Shown: positions 35,921 through 45,103 of the stretch, piece after piece | How positions within the stretch are numbered: the stretch's first letter is position 1 | Layout: the number at the start of each line of letters is the position of its first letter | NCBI GenBank assembly: GCA_017473905.1 | Contig: JAFUJA010000005.1 | Location: 22,498 to 86,497 of the forward strand | DNA from: Lachnospiraceae bacterium | GTDB taxonomy: Bacteria > Bacillota > Clostridia > Lachnospirales > Lachnospiraceae | Length of the DNA: 64,000 nt | Reading direction: 5' to 3' | The notes under the pieces: generated by a model | Seen by the model: only the letters and a program-made list of their open reading frames with translations | The model's database searches: none | Told to the model about the DNA's origin: nothing | Position numbers and translations under genes: made by a program

Positions 35921-36955
35921 ATGAAAAAAGGACTCACGGCTACATTAATCATATTGGGAATGGTACTGGTGGTAATCGGCGCCGCCTTTGCCAGCCATTT
36001 CTTAAATAAGGTCCCTTCCAACCCGGAAGGAACCATCGGAAATACCGCAGGGAATTTAAACAACGGAGGATACTTCTGTGAAGACTCCGACGGCAAAGTG
36101 TTTTTTTCAAACTCATATGACAACGGTGCCCTGTATTCCATGAATGCGGACGAAACAAAAATCAAAAAACTTTCTTCTTCTGCAGTAAGTTCTTTAAATA
36201 CCGGCGGAAACTATATTTATTATTATCTGGAAGATTCCTCCGCCGCCAGCGGACTTGGCTTCGTACGAAGAGTTATCGGTGTATACCGCTCTAAAAAGAA
36301 CGGAAATGCCGTAGCCACATTAAGCCGGGAACCGGCAGACACGCTTGTGCTTGCAGGGAATCAAATTTATTTCCAGAATTACCCCAACGGCAAAGTCTGG
36401 GAATTTTCTAAAATGACCACGGAAGGAAAAGATTTAACCGTTCTCGAAAAAAATTATATTAACCCTTCCTCCGTTTACGGAAATTATATTTATTATAACG
36501 GAATGGAAAACGAACATTTTCTGTACCGCTATAATATGATTACCCATGAAAAACAGCTGCTTTTAAAATATAACGTATGGCAGCCGGTTTGCACCGGAGA
36601 GTATGTTTATTTCATGGATATTGAAAATGACTACCGATTATGTCGTTACAGCCTCGCATCCGAAGAAGTGGAAGTTGTAATTTCTGACCGTTTAGACTGT
36701 TACAACATTACCGACTATTATATTTACTATCAAATCTCCGACGGGGACAATTCTGCACTCATGCGCTCAGACCTTGACGGTAGTAATACGGAAGTTGTTG
36801 CCTACGGTACTTACCGGGATTTGAACGCAACTTCACAGTACTTATACTTCCGCGAATTCGGCAACGACATTGCCACATATCGCACTCCCGTAGACGGTAT
36901 CGTTGACGTAAAAGAATTTAATGCTGCATTTGAAGCAATCAAAAAGGAAGATTAG
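35921..36955 (+). CDS. DUF5050-type membrane-anchored beta-propeller protein
   Basis: A 344-residue protein with one N-terminal membrane helix (residues 5-25) and a repetitive beta-rich exported part. Repeats of the type GNYIYYY / GNYIYYNGM / GEYVYFMD / DYYIYYQIS about every 45 residues, with YRYN and CRYS elements, are the pattern of DUF5050 propeller-like proteins of Clostridia. It is probably anchored outside the membrane; its function is unknown. The ribosome binding site is weak (AAAAAAG). It is a single-gene unit between a promoter and a terminator. Confidence 0.78.
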   Translation: MKKGLTATLIILGMVLVVIGAAFASHFLNKVPSNPEGTIGNTAGNLNNGGYFCEDSDGKVFFSNSYDNGALYSMNADETKIKKLSSSAVSSLNTGGNYIYYYLEDSSAASGLGFVRRVIGVYRSKKNGNAVATLSREPADTLVLAGNQIYFQNYPNGKVWEFSKMTTEGKDLTVLEKNYINPSSVYGNYIYYNGMENEHFLYRYNMITHEKQLLLKYNVWQPVCTGEYVYFMDIENDYRLCRYSLASEEVEVVISDRLDCYNITDYYIYYQISDGDNSALMRSDLDGSNTEVVAYGTYRDLNATSQYLYFREFGNDIATYRTPVDGIVDVKEFNAAFEAIKKED

Positions 36956-36980
36956 GGTGAAGGCCCTATCTTCCTTTTAT
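36942..36980. terminator. Bidirectional terminator, DUF5050 / MBL genes
   Basis: AAAAGGAAGATTAGGG and CCCTATCTTCCTTTT form a long stem with a one-base bulge and a short loop, overlapping the end of the DUF5050 gene and the end of the convergent hydrolase gene. Confidence 0.8.
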
Positions 36981-37796
36981 TTCTATTCTGTCTAAAATCC
37001 CCTGCACGCCCACGTTCTGATGGGTAAGATACATTCTGCAAACATCCTGCACAAATTGGGGATCTTTTTTCAGTTTTAAAGCAATGACATCAATACTTAC
37101 ACCCTTATCAATGTATTTTATTATTTTCTCAACATCTTTATAAATCCGGCTGTTTTTCTGCGTTGGACAAACCGTTGTTTTCTTATATTGCAGAACATGT
37201 TCCGCTTCTGTCCCATTACAAACATAACTTCTTGCGTGTCCATAATAGATTTTCTTCGGAGAACGTTTCATAATCGCTCTCCAGCTTTCCCAAACAGTCT
37301 CTTCTTCATGAGATTTCAACTCATAAAAAGGATACAAATCCCCAACGAAAACTTCGCCCGAATCCAGACACAGTGAAATGCTGTCATCACTATGTCCGGG
37401 AGTTGGAATAATCTCACCCTCCGTACCGAGACTTTTTAAAAAGGCTCTGCTTTCTGCAAAAGAAAGCACCTTAACGTTAGCATTCTCAATGGGAACAAAA
37501 CCGCCTCTTTTATCCTTCTTTAGAATCTCGTCCGCAGCGTGGATATATGAAACCTGGTTCTCCATAACAACCGGAACAATCTCATGCTGCGTCAATTCCC
37601 CTGCCAGTCCCATGTGATCCGGATGAAAATGTGAAATCATCAGATATTGTACACTCTGTAGCTTTAAACCTTTCTCCCCTAACTCACGACACAAACGTGG
37701 AAAGGAACCGGCCCATCCTGTATCAAACAGAATGGCCCGGTTATCGGTTTCAATGAAATAGGTATTCGTATTATCGTAATGTAGTTCATGAATCAT
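36966..37796 (-). CDS. Metallo-beta-lactamase fold hydrolase
   Basis: A 276-residue hydrolase with the HFHPDH (HxHxDH) motif near residue 57, PTPGHSDDSISL, VGDLYP and YYGHAR as further metal ligands. The last 60 residues (KIIKYIDKGVSIDVIALKLK) look like a small helical, HTH-type add-on. The reaction is not assignable. AGGTAG lies upstream of the ATG. The neighbouring lipoprotein gene ends 11 bp upstream on the same strand, so the two are probably co-transcribed. Confidence 0.85.
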   Translation of the reverse strand: MIHELHYDNTNTYFIETDNRAILFDTGWAGSFPRLCRELGEKGLKLQSVQYLMISHFHPDHMGLAGELTQHEIVPVVMENQVSYIHAADEILKKDKRGGFVPIENANVKVLSFAESRAFLKSLGTEGEIIPTPGHSDDSISLCLDSGEVFVGDLYPFYELKSHEEETVWESWRAIMKRSPKKIYYGHARSYVCNGTEAEHVLQYKKTTVCPTQKNSRIYKDVEKIIKYIDKGVSIDVIALKLKKDPQFVQDVCRMYLTHQNVGVQGILDRIEIKGR

Positions 37797-37807
37797 GTTA
37801 ATTCTAC

Positions 37808-38704
37808 CTAAAACCGTGTCAAATTATAATACCAATCAGAACCTGCAATGGCCGCATAGGGAACATAGACCTGCAAATTACCCTCTGTATCCAAATACAT
37901 GGGAAGGTTTACATCTGCATGCTCATTCACATTTGAAATATAACGGTTAATCATTTCAGGATCTGTCATGGGATTCGGCCAGTTTTTTGCAAGTTCTGTA
38001 AAAGCCTCCTTCTGAAGACGACACACCTCTGTTACAAAGGATTCTTCCGTCATCCCCTTCATTGCAATCAGCTCTGTATTGGTCACTTCCTTATGCTGCT
38101 CAAAATCGTAGGTATATGCCATATAATCTATAAAATCTGTTCCGTAATCTATCGCCACAACGATCGAGGCAAGATTTCCATACTCAAATACATCATATGT
38201 AACCCAATGTACCCAAAGAGAAACGCCTGACGCCATACACTCTGCCTCATCTTCGATTACTTCACTTAATTCCTCATCAATTCTTTTATTTAAAGTAACT
38301 GCACTTTCGGAATCATCATAAAACTGGGGAATCTGATAATGATAGGCTTCTTCGCCGAATCCATCTGAATATGTGCCTGAAGCATTAAGCAATTCCGCAA
38401 TGCGGGGATTATCCGTTTGTTTTAATTCTTTTACAAAAAAAGATTCTGTGGAGGGTTTCTCCGAAGATACTTCCTCCGAAGAAGCGTTTTCTTTGTTCTC
38501 GCCTGTGAATTCTTCCTGTCTTTCCTCCGTCACCGCTTTCTCTATATTTTCTGTCGTTTCTTCCGTTTTTTCTTCCTCTGTTTCCTTCTCTTCCGTCACC
38601 GTAACTTCCTTTTCCGTAGGACGTTCCGTAACATCTTTCGAAACCATACAGCCTGTCATGGAAACAACGGCAGCAATGGCCATACACAAAACTATTTTTT
38701 TCAT
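37808..38704 (-). CDS. Lipoprotein with Glu/Thr-rich linker, function unknown
   Basis: A 298-residue protein. MKKIVLCMAIAAVVSMTGC is a lipoprotein signal with the lipidated Cys at 19. Residues 25-95 are a low-complexity linker rich in Glu, Thr, Ser and Lys. The C-terminal 190 residues form a folded domain with motifs YHYQIPQF, VTLNKRIDEEL and YVPYAAIAGSDWYYN that recall DUF3298/RsiV-like surface domains, but I cannot confirm the family. I chose the ATG at 38702-38704 (GGGAGG upstream), because it places the signal at the N-terminus; an upstream start would add 18 hydrophilic residues. Confidence 0.75.
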   Translation of the reverse strand: MKKIVLCMAIAAVVSMTGCMVSKDVTERPTEKEVTVTEEKETEEEKTEETTENIEKAVTEERQEEFTGENKENASSEEVSSEKPSTESFFVKELKQTDNPRIAELLNASGTYSDGFGEEAYHYQIPQFYDDSESAVTLNKRIDEELSEVIEDEAECMASGVSLWVHWVTYDVFEYGNLASIVVAIDYGTDFIDYMAYTYDFEQHKEVTNTELIAMKGMTEESFVTEVCRLQKEAFTELAKNWPNPMTDPEMINRYISNVNEHADVNLPMYLDTEGNLQVYVPYAAIAGSDWYYNLTRF

Positions 38705-38865
38705 TTTACATCCTCCCGACACTCCTATGGGAATGTCATCTCGTTGGTTATTATTCATTTCATACTAAGCATACATCATTCGGTGCAGATTGTAAAGTAG
38801 CTTTTTAATACTTTCTGTATTTATAGATAATTTTTTTCGCATAGGAATTTCCTCTGCATCAAAAA

Positions 38866-38901
38866 GAGCCCTTGCGTTACTCCCCGGCAACGCAAAAGCT
38901 C
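38866..38901 (-). terminator. Folate operon terminator
   Basis: GAGC..TTGCGTT and AACGCAA..GCTC form an interrupted stem with a 10-nt loop, 14 bp after the folBK stop, followed on the minus strand by TTTTTG. Confidence 0.8.
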
Positions 38902-38914
38902 CTTACACTCATTA

Positions 38915-39751
38915 TTACTGTTTGTTTGTCACATAACTGTCTTTTAATCTCTTCAGCATTTCCTTGGTGGTCGCCCCAATAAGAGGGTGTCTCTTATAAG
39001 GTGCAATCTCATTCAAGGGAATTAAAACGAAATCCCTGTTCTGAATATCCACATGAGGAATAGACAAGTACTCAGTCTGAACAATATCATCATCATAATA
39101 TAAAATATCCAGATCCAAAGTTCTGGGACCCCAATGTACGGTTTTTTCCCTTCCTGCGTGACGCTCTTCCGCCTTTAAAAACTCCAGAAGTTCCTTTGCA
39201 TCGTAAAGGGTTCTGAGTTCCAGAGCTCCGTTATAAAAGCTATCCTGGTCTACGCCGCCGTAAGGCTTGCTTTCAACAATTTTAGATACCTTCTTTACTT
39301 CGCAACAACGGTCCGCAGTAAGAGATTCAATCGCACCGCTGATGTTAGCAAGACGGTCTCCCAGATTAGAACCGAAAGCTATGTACGCCGTATGCCAGCT
39401 TCTGTGAATCTTCACGGAAACGGTTTCAAAAGGCATGGGAATCGGTGCAGAGGGCTTCTCAATTTCCAAGGTTACCGCCTCCAAAAGGGGATAGGTCATC
39501 AAAAGCTTTCTTGCAAGACAGTTTGCTACCGACTCCAGAAGATTCATTCTGTTTTTTGTCATAAAATCATTAATGAGAAGACATACCTTACCGTAATCCA
39601 CGGAATCCGATAATTCATCCGTACGGCTGGATTTGGTAGTATCCATATGAAGGGTGGCATTTACCACAAACTTCTGTCCCTTCTCCTGCTCTTCCTTAAA
39701 AACACCGTGCCAGGCATAAATTTCCAGGCCCTTAATAATAATCTGATCCAT
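38915..39751 (-). CDS. folBK: Bifunctional dihydroneopterin aldolase / HPPK
   Basis: A 278-residue fusion of two folate enzymes. Residues 1-117 are FolB (MDQIIIKGLEIYAWHGVFKEEQEKGQKF), which makes 6-hydroxymethyl-dihydropterin. Residues 121-278 are FolK, the pyrophosphokinase (TAYIAFGSNLGDRLANI, and WGPRTLDLDILYYDD). The fused arrangement is known in several Firmicutes. It is the last gene of the folate operon, 11 bp after folP. Confidence 0.96.
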   Translation of the reverse strand: MDQIIIKGLEIYAWHGVFKEEQEKGQKFVVNATLHMDTTKSSRTDELSDSVDYGKVCLLINDFMTKNRMNLLESVANCLARKLLMTYPLLEAVTLEIEKPSAPIPMPFETVSVKIHRSWHTAYIAFGSNLGDRLANISGAIESLTADRCCEVKKVSKIVESKPYGGVDQDSFYNGALELRTLYDAKELLEFLKAEERHAGREKTVHWGPRTLDLDILYYDDDIVQTEYLSIPHVDIQNRDFVLIPLNEIAPYKRHPLIGATTKEMLKRLKDSYVTNKQ

Positions 39752-39762
39752 ACTTTTTTCCT

Positions 39763-40572
39763 TTACCTTTTACCCAAAACTGCCTCTGTCATGCGGATAA
39801 CCCTGACGTTTTCCTTAACGTCATGTACCCGGACAAAAGCGCATCCTTTTATAACGCCCAATACCGTAGTGGCCAGAGTCCCTTCCAGCCGTTCTTCCAC
39901 GGGCAAATCAAGTGCATATCCGATAACGGATTTCCTTGATGTTCCCAGCAAAACAGGACAGGACAACTCAGAAAGCTGTTCCAGATGATTTAAAAGAAGC
40001 AAATTTTCTTCCGGTGTTTTGGCAAAGCCGATTCCGGGATCCACCAGAATCTTATCCCTTGCAATGCCTCGCTCCGTTCCGTAGGCAATACTTCTTTTCA
40101 AATCTGATACTACATTTTCCACAAGATTGTCATAGTGTCCGTTTTCTCTGTTATGCATGATGACACACGCCGCATTGTACTCCGAAATTACAGCTGCCAT
40201 GTCTTTATCCTTTTGAAGCCCCCAGATATCATTAATCATATCCGCTCCGGCTTCCAGTGCCTCTTTTGCTACCGCTGCCTTCCATGTATCCACGGAAACA
40301 GGCACATCGAAGCGCTCTTTTATTGCTTTTATAATGGGGATAACCCTTGCAATTTCTTCTTTAACATCAACCGGTGTATGCCCCGGTCTTGTAGATTCTC
40401 CGCCAATATCCAGAATGTCTGCACCTTCCGAAAGCATGCGTTCCGTCTGCCGTATGGCATCCTCGATGTGATTCCATTTACCCCCGTCAGAAAAAGAATC
40501 CGGTGTCACATTGAGAATTCCCATCACATATGTCTTTTTACCGATTTCAAACTGACGATTTCCTATCTGCAC
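39763..40572 (-). CDS. folP: Dihydropteroate synthase
   Basis: A 269-residue TIM-barrel enzyme that joins p-aminobenzoate to hydroxymethyl-dihydropterin pyrophosphate, the sulfonamide target. Motifs: GILNVTPDSFSDGG, DIGGESTRPGHTPV, VDTWKAAVAKEAL, IMHN, DPGIGFAKT, LLGTSRKSVI and VRVHDV near the end. A GTG start at 40570-40572 with AAGGAG upstream is used. It lies between the HD gene and folBK. Confidence 0.97.
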   Translation of the reverse strand: MQIGNRQFEIGKKTYVMGILNVTPDSFSDGGKWNHIEDAIRQTERMLSEGADILDIGGESTRPGHTPVDVKEEIARVIPIIKAIKERFDVPVSVDTWKAAVAKEALEAGADMINDIWGLQKDKDMAAVISEYNAACVIMHNRENGHYDNLVENVVSDLKRSIAYGTERGIARDKILVDPGIGFAKTPEENLLLLNHLEQLSELSCPVLLGTSRKSVIGYALDLPVEERLEGTLATTVLGVIKGCAFVRVHDVKENVRVIRMTEAVLGKR

Positions 40573-40593
40573 GATGCAAACTCCTTCAATTGG

Positions 40594-41076
40594 TTAATAC
40601 CGTAAAAAATCTGTTTTCTTTTCAGGCTTCCTGTCACACAACTCATAAGAAGCACAGTAAAAGCATTCCCGGCTTAATTTATCCGCTCTGTAAATAAGCT
40701 CTGAAAGTGGCTCCGTATACGCCTCTTCTTTATTGCGATGCATCCGAATGGCCCGAAGGATCATTTCACTCTCTCCCGGGTCAAATCCACAGTCTGCAAG
40801 GATGCCTTCTGCAATTTCACCGCTTGCAATTTCATGAGGGGTACCGTTTTCGTACTGAATGTGTCTGCCGCAATCATGAAGCAATGCTGCCGCATAAATA
40901 TACTCTTTTGCCACGGCTTTGTTTTCTTCCAGATTCAGAATGATGGCAATACGGGCAACATCCATAAAATGCCGCATATTATGCCTGCAGAAAATCCGGT
41001 CCGCTTCCTTTTCTTCTATCAGCCGTAAAGCTTCCAAATATGTCCGGTGTTTTAAAATACGATTTACACGTTCCAT
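40594..41076 (-). CDS. HD-domain hydrolase in the folate operon
   Basis: A 160-residue HD-superfamily phosphohydrolase: HNMRHFMDVARIA gives the first His, ALLHDCGRHIQ the HD pair, and later residues (HEIASGEIAEGIL, RAIRMHR, LIYRADKLSR) complete the site. It lies between folE and folP, where a pathway gap exists: no enzyme here removes pyrophosphate and phosphate from dihydroneopterin triphosphate. HD enzymes are possible candidates for that step, but the substrate is not proven by sequence. AAAAGGGTG precedes the ATG. Confidence 0.88.
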   Translation of the reverse strand: MERVNRILKHRTYLEALRLIEEKEADRIFCRHNMRHFMDVARIAIILNLEENKAVAKEYIYAAALLHDCGRHIQYENGTPHEIASGEIAEGILADCGFDPGESEMILRAIRMHRNKEEAYTEPLSELIYRADKLSRECFYCASYELCDRKPEKKTDFLRY

Positions 41077-41095
41077 TTATGCACCCTTTTCCGGC

Positions 41096-41653
41096 TTATT
41101 TCCCAAGCATCTGAAAAAACAAATTCTTCATGGCAGGGTCCGTTTCAAATACACCTCTGGTGGCTACGGTCACGGTTTTACTTCCCGGCTTTTTAACCCC
41201 TCTCATGGTCATACACATGTGCTCTGCTTCCATAACAACCATAACACCCTTGGGATTTAAATTCTCCATAATGGCATCCGCCACCTGGGAAGATAACTGT
41301 TCCTGAAGCTGCAAACGTTTGGCAAATACCTCCACGGTCCTTGCAAGCTTACTCAAACCAACCACCTCACCATTGGGAATATATGCAATATGTGCCTTTC
41401 CATAAAAAGGCATCAGATGATGCTCGCACATGGAATAAAAAACAATATCCTTTTCCAGCACCATTTCACTGTTATCCACTTTAAATCTTTTAGATAAAAC
41501 CTCTGCCGCCGATTCTTCTTTACCGGAAAGAATTTCCGTATACATTCTGGCAATCCGGTCAGGTGTCTCTACCAGACCTTCTCTTTTTACATCCTCGCCC
41601 ATTCCTTCCAAAAGCAGGGTTATGGCTTCCCGGATTTTATTTTCGTCTGTCAT
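41096..41653 (-). CDS. folE: GTP cyclohydrolase I
   Basis: A 185-residue zinc enzyme that starts folate synthesis by turning GTP into dihydroneopterin triphosphate. Motifs: [20 protein letters not shown] with zinc Cys and His residues, [18 protein letters not shown], and [16 protein letters not shown] with the third zinc ligand. Its ATG overlaps the folC stop by 4 bp (ATGA), indicating coupling; AAAGGAGG precedes it. Confidence 0.97.
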   Translation of the reverse strand: MTDENKIREAITLLLEGMGEDVKREGLVETPDRIARMYTEILSGKEESAAEVLSKRFKVDNSEMVLEKDIVFYSMCEHHLMPFYGKAHIAYIPNGEVVGLSKLARTVEVFAKRLQLQEQLSSQVADAIMENLNPKGVMVVMEAEHMCMTMRGVKKPGSKTVTVATRGVFETDPAMKNLFFQMLGK

Positions 41654-42960
41654 TTTATGCCTCCTTTATTCCTTTCCCTGTTTTCGCAAGCAGTTCTGAA
41701 TGCTCCGAGATAAGAAAGGGAACCGAATGCAAGTACCACGCCTTCCGGTCCTGCCAGAAGCGTAGCCATTTCCAGGGCCTCCTCAATGGAATCCGCCGCG
41801 GTTACATTCGGGTGATACTTCCGTATCTCTCCTGCCAGTTCAAATGCAGGCAGGGCGCGATGACGGATTGGCGGTGTCACGGTTACGATATACTCCGCCA
41901 TATCACAGGAATCCTGTATCATACAGGAATAATCTTTGTCTTTCAGTACTCCCATTATATAAACAATTCGCTGATTTGTAAAATGGAAACGAAGGGTCTC
42001 CATCAATTTTTTCACCGCTGCCTCATTATGGGCACCGTCAGCGATTATATAAGGTTTTTTGCCCAGTATTTCAAATCTTCCCGGCCATTTTGCATTCATA
42101 AAACCGGCAAGAATTTTATCATCTTTCAAAGCTACGCCCAGTTCTTTTAACACACGAAAAGCAAGCAGGGCAAGGATTGCATTTTCTCTCTGATGTGCCC
42201 CTAAAAGAGGAATCTTTACATTCTGATATACATCATAGGAAAACTGCTCACTTTTTAAAGTACTTTTTATTTTTTTCGCAGATAAGGGGTCCGCAAAATG
42301 AGGGGTAATTCCCAGATTACCGCAAGCCTTGGCAAGAACCTGCGCAACCTCTTCTGTCTGCTTGGCACTTACCATGGCAGTTCCGGGTTTTAAGATGCCT
42401 GATTTTACCATTGCAATCTTTTCCGGTGTATCTCCCAGAATTGCTTCATGGTCCATACTGATTTCCGTAAAAACACAAAGCTTTGGAGACGGAATCACGT
42501 TGGTCGCATCTTCTGCACCACCCATGCCGCATTCCAAAACGACATAATCACATTTTTTATCTCTAAAATAAGCAAATGCCATGGCGGTTTCCAGTTCAAA
42601 TGCAGTAGGATGGGCAAAACCTTCCGCCTCCATCTCTTTGGAAATCCGAAAAAGCTCCGTCAGGCAGTCCGCCACAAAAGTTTTGGTCACATGCTTATTA
42701 TTTACCTGAATTTTCTCCCTGTAATCCGTGATGACAGGTGAAATATACCGTCCTATTTTATAACCATTCGCCATAAGACCTTCCGCGAGAAAGGTAGAAA
42801 CGGAACCTTTTCCGTTGGTTCCCGCCACATGAATAAATTGCAGGGTTTCCTGTGGATTTCCCATGCGCCGGAGCAGTTCCCGTATGGTTACAAGTCCCAT
42901 AACACTGCCCAACTTATTCACATTTATCTCTAAATAGTCCAGTACTTCTTCATACTTCAT
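41650..42960 (-). CDS. folC: Folylpolyglutamate / dihydrofolate synthase
   Basis: A 436-residue Mur-ligase-like enzyme that adds glutamate to dihydropteroate and folates. It shows the ATP-binding [56 protein letters not shown] and [13 protein letters not shown]. It is the first gene of the folate operon, preceded by AGAGGA. It lies 33 bp after the PH-domain gene, so that gene's promoter may also serve the operon. Confidence 0.96.
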   Translation of the reverse strand: MKYEEVLDYLEINVNKLGSVMGLVTIRELLRRMGNPQETLQFIHVAGTNGKGSVSTFLAEGLMANGYKIGRYISPVITDYREKIQVNNKHVTKTFVADCLTELFRISKEMEAEGFAHPTAFELETAMAFAYFRDKKCDYVVLECGMGGAEDATNVIPSPKLCVFTEISMDHEAILGDTPEKIAMVKSGILKPGTAMVSAKQTEEVAQVLAKACGNLGITPHFADPLSAKKIKSTLKSEQFSYDVYQNVKIPLLGAHQRENAILALLAFRVLKELGVALKDDKILAGFMNAKWPGRFEILGKKPYIIADGAHNEAAVKKLMETLRFHFTNQRIVYIMGVLKDKDYSCMIQDSCDMAEYIVTVTPPIRHRALPAFELAGEIRKYHPNVTAADSIEEALEMATLLAGPEGVVLAFGSLSYLGAFRTACENRERNKGGIK

Positions 42961-42993
42961 GTTTCTGTTTTTTCCTCTGAACTTTCCATTCTT

Positions 42994-43464
42994 TTAGACA
43001 TCTCCGTCAATTGCCGCATCAATGTTTAAGGTATTGATGGTACGTCTTTTCAGTCTCGCTTCCTCGGAAAACTTCAGGATAAAATCCTTTGCATCCTGGG
43101 AATGTCTGATATTTTTAAGTATAAGCTGCTGATGGGTGGAATCTCCGGTATAACAAATCACGTCTCCCAACCCGAACCAGCGCTGAAAAAATCCTCTTTC
43201 AAGTCGGACATCCTGAATTTTGTACATATAACAGTCGTTCTGTACCTTCTTAAAAAATCCGCTGTCGATGGTAAGTACATCTTCCTTCAGAGTATATCTG
43301 GTAAAAGTAAACGGCAGTCCCAGAAAAGCCCAACGCTTACGCTCTGTTAATACAAAAGTTCCCCTTGTCGTACTCGGTTCCCTATCCTCTCTGACCGGTT
43401 TTTCATCCGGTTCGGACACTGTCACATTCTTCATTTCTTCGGTTATATTTGCTTTATCTTCCAT
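42994..43464 (-). CDS. Bacterial PH-domain protein
   Basis: A 156-residue protein. The core (about residues 45-125) is a bPH2-type domain: FTFTRYTLKEDVLTIDSGFF, YKIQDVRLERGFFQRWFGLGD and a final LKNIRHSQDAKDFILK. The N-terminal 40 residues are charged and likely disordered. Unlike many relatives (YdbS/YdbT) there is no membrane helix pair. Function is unknown. It has its own promoter and lies upstream of folC on the same strand. Confidence 0.83.
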   Translation of the reverse strand: MEDKANITEEMKNVTVSEPDEKPVREDREPSTTRGTFVLTERKRWAFLGLPFTFTRYTLKEDVLTIDSGFFKKVQNDCYMYKIQDVRLERGFFQRWFGLGDVICYTGDSTHQQLILKNIRHSQDAKDFILKFSEEARLKRRTINTLNIDAAIDGDV

Positions 43465-43508
43465 ACTTCCCCTCCCATTTCTTCAGGCCAAGTTCGCATA
43501 CCACATAT

Positions 43509-43537
43509 ATTTTACCATTTTATCCTCATTCAAACAA
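43509..43537 (-). promoter_or_regulatory. Promoter of the PH-domain gene and possibly the folate operon
   Basis: On the minus strand TTGTTT (43532-43537) and TAAAAT (43509-43514) are separated by 17 nt. Confidence 0.6.
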
Positions 43538-43571
43538 CCTAAAAATACATTCCGATACACACATTATTCAC

Positions 43572-43601
43572 TTGCCTGTCCCCCCTGCCATGTGTTATCA
43601 T
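43572..43601 (+). promoter_or_regulatory. pyrBI promoter
   Basis: TTGCCT (43572-43577) and TATCAT (43596-43601) with an 18-nt spacer. The expected start is near 43608, leaving a leader of only about 30 nt, too short for a PyrR-type attenuator. Confidence 0.55.
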
Positions 43602-43638
43602 TATTCTGGTTTCAGATGATAAAAGAAAGGAGTCAGTT

Positions 43639-44553
43639 ATGCGACATTTAATGAGCCCTCTCGATTTTACGGTAGAAGAATTGGACAAATTGTTCGATCT
43701 TGCAAACGACATCGAGAAAAACCCCAGCAAATATGCTCACAGCTGTGACGGAAAGACTCTTGCCACCTGCTTTTATGAGCCCAGTACCAGAACACGTCTT
43801 AGTTTTGAGGCAGCCATGATTAATCTTGGCGGCAGCGTTCTCGGATTTTCCAGTGCAAACGCATCCTCTGCTGCAAAAGGAGAAAGTGTTTCTGACACAA
43901 TTCGTACAATTTCCTGCTATTCAGATATTTGTGCAATGCGTCATCCCAAGGAAGGTGCCCCCATGGTTGCGGCAGCCAAATCAGGCATTCCCGTAATCAA
44001 TGCCGGCGATGGCGGACATCAGCATCCCACACAGACCCTTACGGATTTACTTACCATCCGTTCCCTTAAAGGGCGCTTAAACAATTTCACCATCGGTCTT
44101 TGCGGTGATTTAAAATTCGGGCGTACCGTACATTCTTTGATTAACGCCCTGATTCGATACGACAATATTTCCTTCATTTTTATTTCTCCTGAGGAATTGC
44201 GTATTCCCGACTACATCACAGAAAAATTGAAGGAATTAAATATTCCTTATGAAGAAGTGATTCGTTTAGAGGATGTAATGCCTAATCTGGACCTTTTATA
44301 CATGACAAGAGTTCAGCGTGAAAGATTCTTCAACGAAGAAGATTACATCCGTTTAAAAGACTTCTATATCCTGAACAAAGATAAAATGGCATTGGCTAAG
44401 GATGATATGCTTGTGCTTCATCCCCTTCCCCGTGTCAACGAAATTTCCGTCGAAGTGGACGATGACCCGAGAGCCGCTTATTTCAGACAGGTTCAGTACG
44501 GTGTATATGTGCGTATGGCACTGATTCTGACACTTTTGGAAATCGAAGTTTAG
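43639..44553 (+). CDS. pyrB: Aspartate carbamoyltransferase catalytic subunit
   Basis: A 304-residue transcarbamoylase that makes carbamoyl-aspartate in pyrimidine synthesis. The carbamoyl phosphate site is [13 protein letters not shown], followed by [29 protein letters not shown] and [18 protein letters not shown] precedes the ATG. The partner regulatory subunit is encoded 15 bp downstream, so the enzyme is the allosteric PyrBI type rather than the free trimer. Confidence 0.98.
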   Translation: MRHLMSPLDFTVEELDKLFDLANDIEKNPSKYAHSCDGKTLATCFYEPSTRTRLSFEAAMINLGGSVLGFSSANASSAAKGESVSDTIRTISCYSDICAMRHPKEGAPMVAAAKSGIPVINAGDGGHQHPTQTLTDLLTIRSLKGRLNNFTIGLCGDLKFGRTVHSLINALIRYDNISFIFISPEELRIPDYITEKLKELNIPYEEVIRLEDVMPNLDLLYMTRVQRERFFNEEDYIRLKDFYILNKDKMALAKDDMLVLHPLPRVNEISVEVDDDPRAAYFRQVQYGVYVRMALILTLLEIEV

Positions 44554-44568
44554 GAAGGAGGAAACAAC

Positions 44569-45021
44569 ATGCTTAACATCGGTAAAATCGAAGAAGGATT
44601 TGTTTTAGACCATATCAAAGCCGGTAAAAGCCTTTCCATCTACCATCATCTTCAGTTAGATCAGAAAGACTGTACCGTTGCCATTATTAAAAATGCTAAA
44701 AGTAATAAAATGGGTAAAAAAGACATTCTGAAAGTAGAATGTGATATCAGCCAGCTTGACATGGATGTACTTGCGGTAATCGACCACGATATTACCATAA
44801 ATGTAATCCAGGGCGGAGAAATCGTTGCAAAACAGGAACTTTCTCTCCCCAAAGAAGTCCGTGACATTTACAAGTGCAAAAATCCCCGTTGCATTACTTC
44901 TATTGAACAGGAGCTTCCTCATATCTTCTGTCTTTCCGACGAAGCCAAAGGACTCTACCGTTGCAAATACTGTGAAGAGAAATGCACGGATGTTATCGGA
45001 GACAGTTTTCTGTTCCGTTAA
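44569..45021 (+). CDS. pyrI: Aspartate carbamoyltransferase regulatory subunit
   Basis: A 150-residue subunit that binds nucleotide effectors and a zinc ion. The nucleotide domain spans about residues 1-95, and the zinc domain has four Cys in CKNPRC and CKYC. ATCase with PyrI is known in enterobacteria, archaea and some Clostridia; the effector response here cannot be predicted. AAGGAGG precedes the ATG, and the operon ends with a terminator. Confidence 0.97.
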   Translation: MLNIGKIEEGFVLDHIKAGKSLSIYHHLQLDQKDCTVAIIKNAKSNKMGKKDILKVECDISQLDMDVLAVIDHDITINVIQGGEIVAKQELSLPKEVRDIYKCKNPRCITSIEQELPHIFCLSDEAKGLYRCKYCEEKCTDVIGDSFLFR

Positions 45022-45037
45022 AAAGACTCAAACAATA

Positions 45038-45075
45038 AAAAGCTACGATAAAATTTTTATCGTAGCTTTCTCTTT
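45038..45075. terminator. Bidirectional terminator, pyrBI / AAA+ operon
   Basis: AAAGCTACGATAAAA and TTTTATCGTAGCTTT form a perfect stem with a very small loop, followed by CTCTTTTAT. It lies between the convergent pyrI and AAA+ genes. Confidence 0.88.
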
Positions 45076-45103
45076 TATAACATGATATTTATGTACGGTT
45101 AAT

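Noticed and set aside
43602-43638. PyrR attenuator before pyrB
   Set aside because: The leader is only about 30 nt and has no PyrR-binding loop or terminator.
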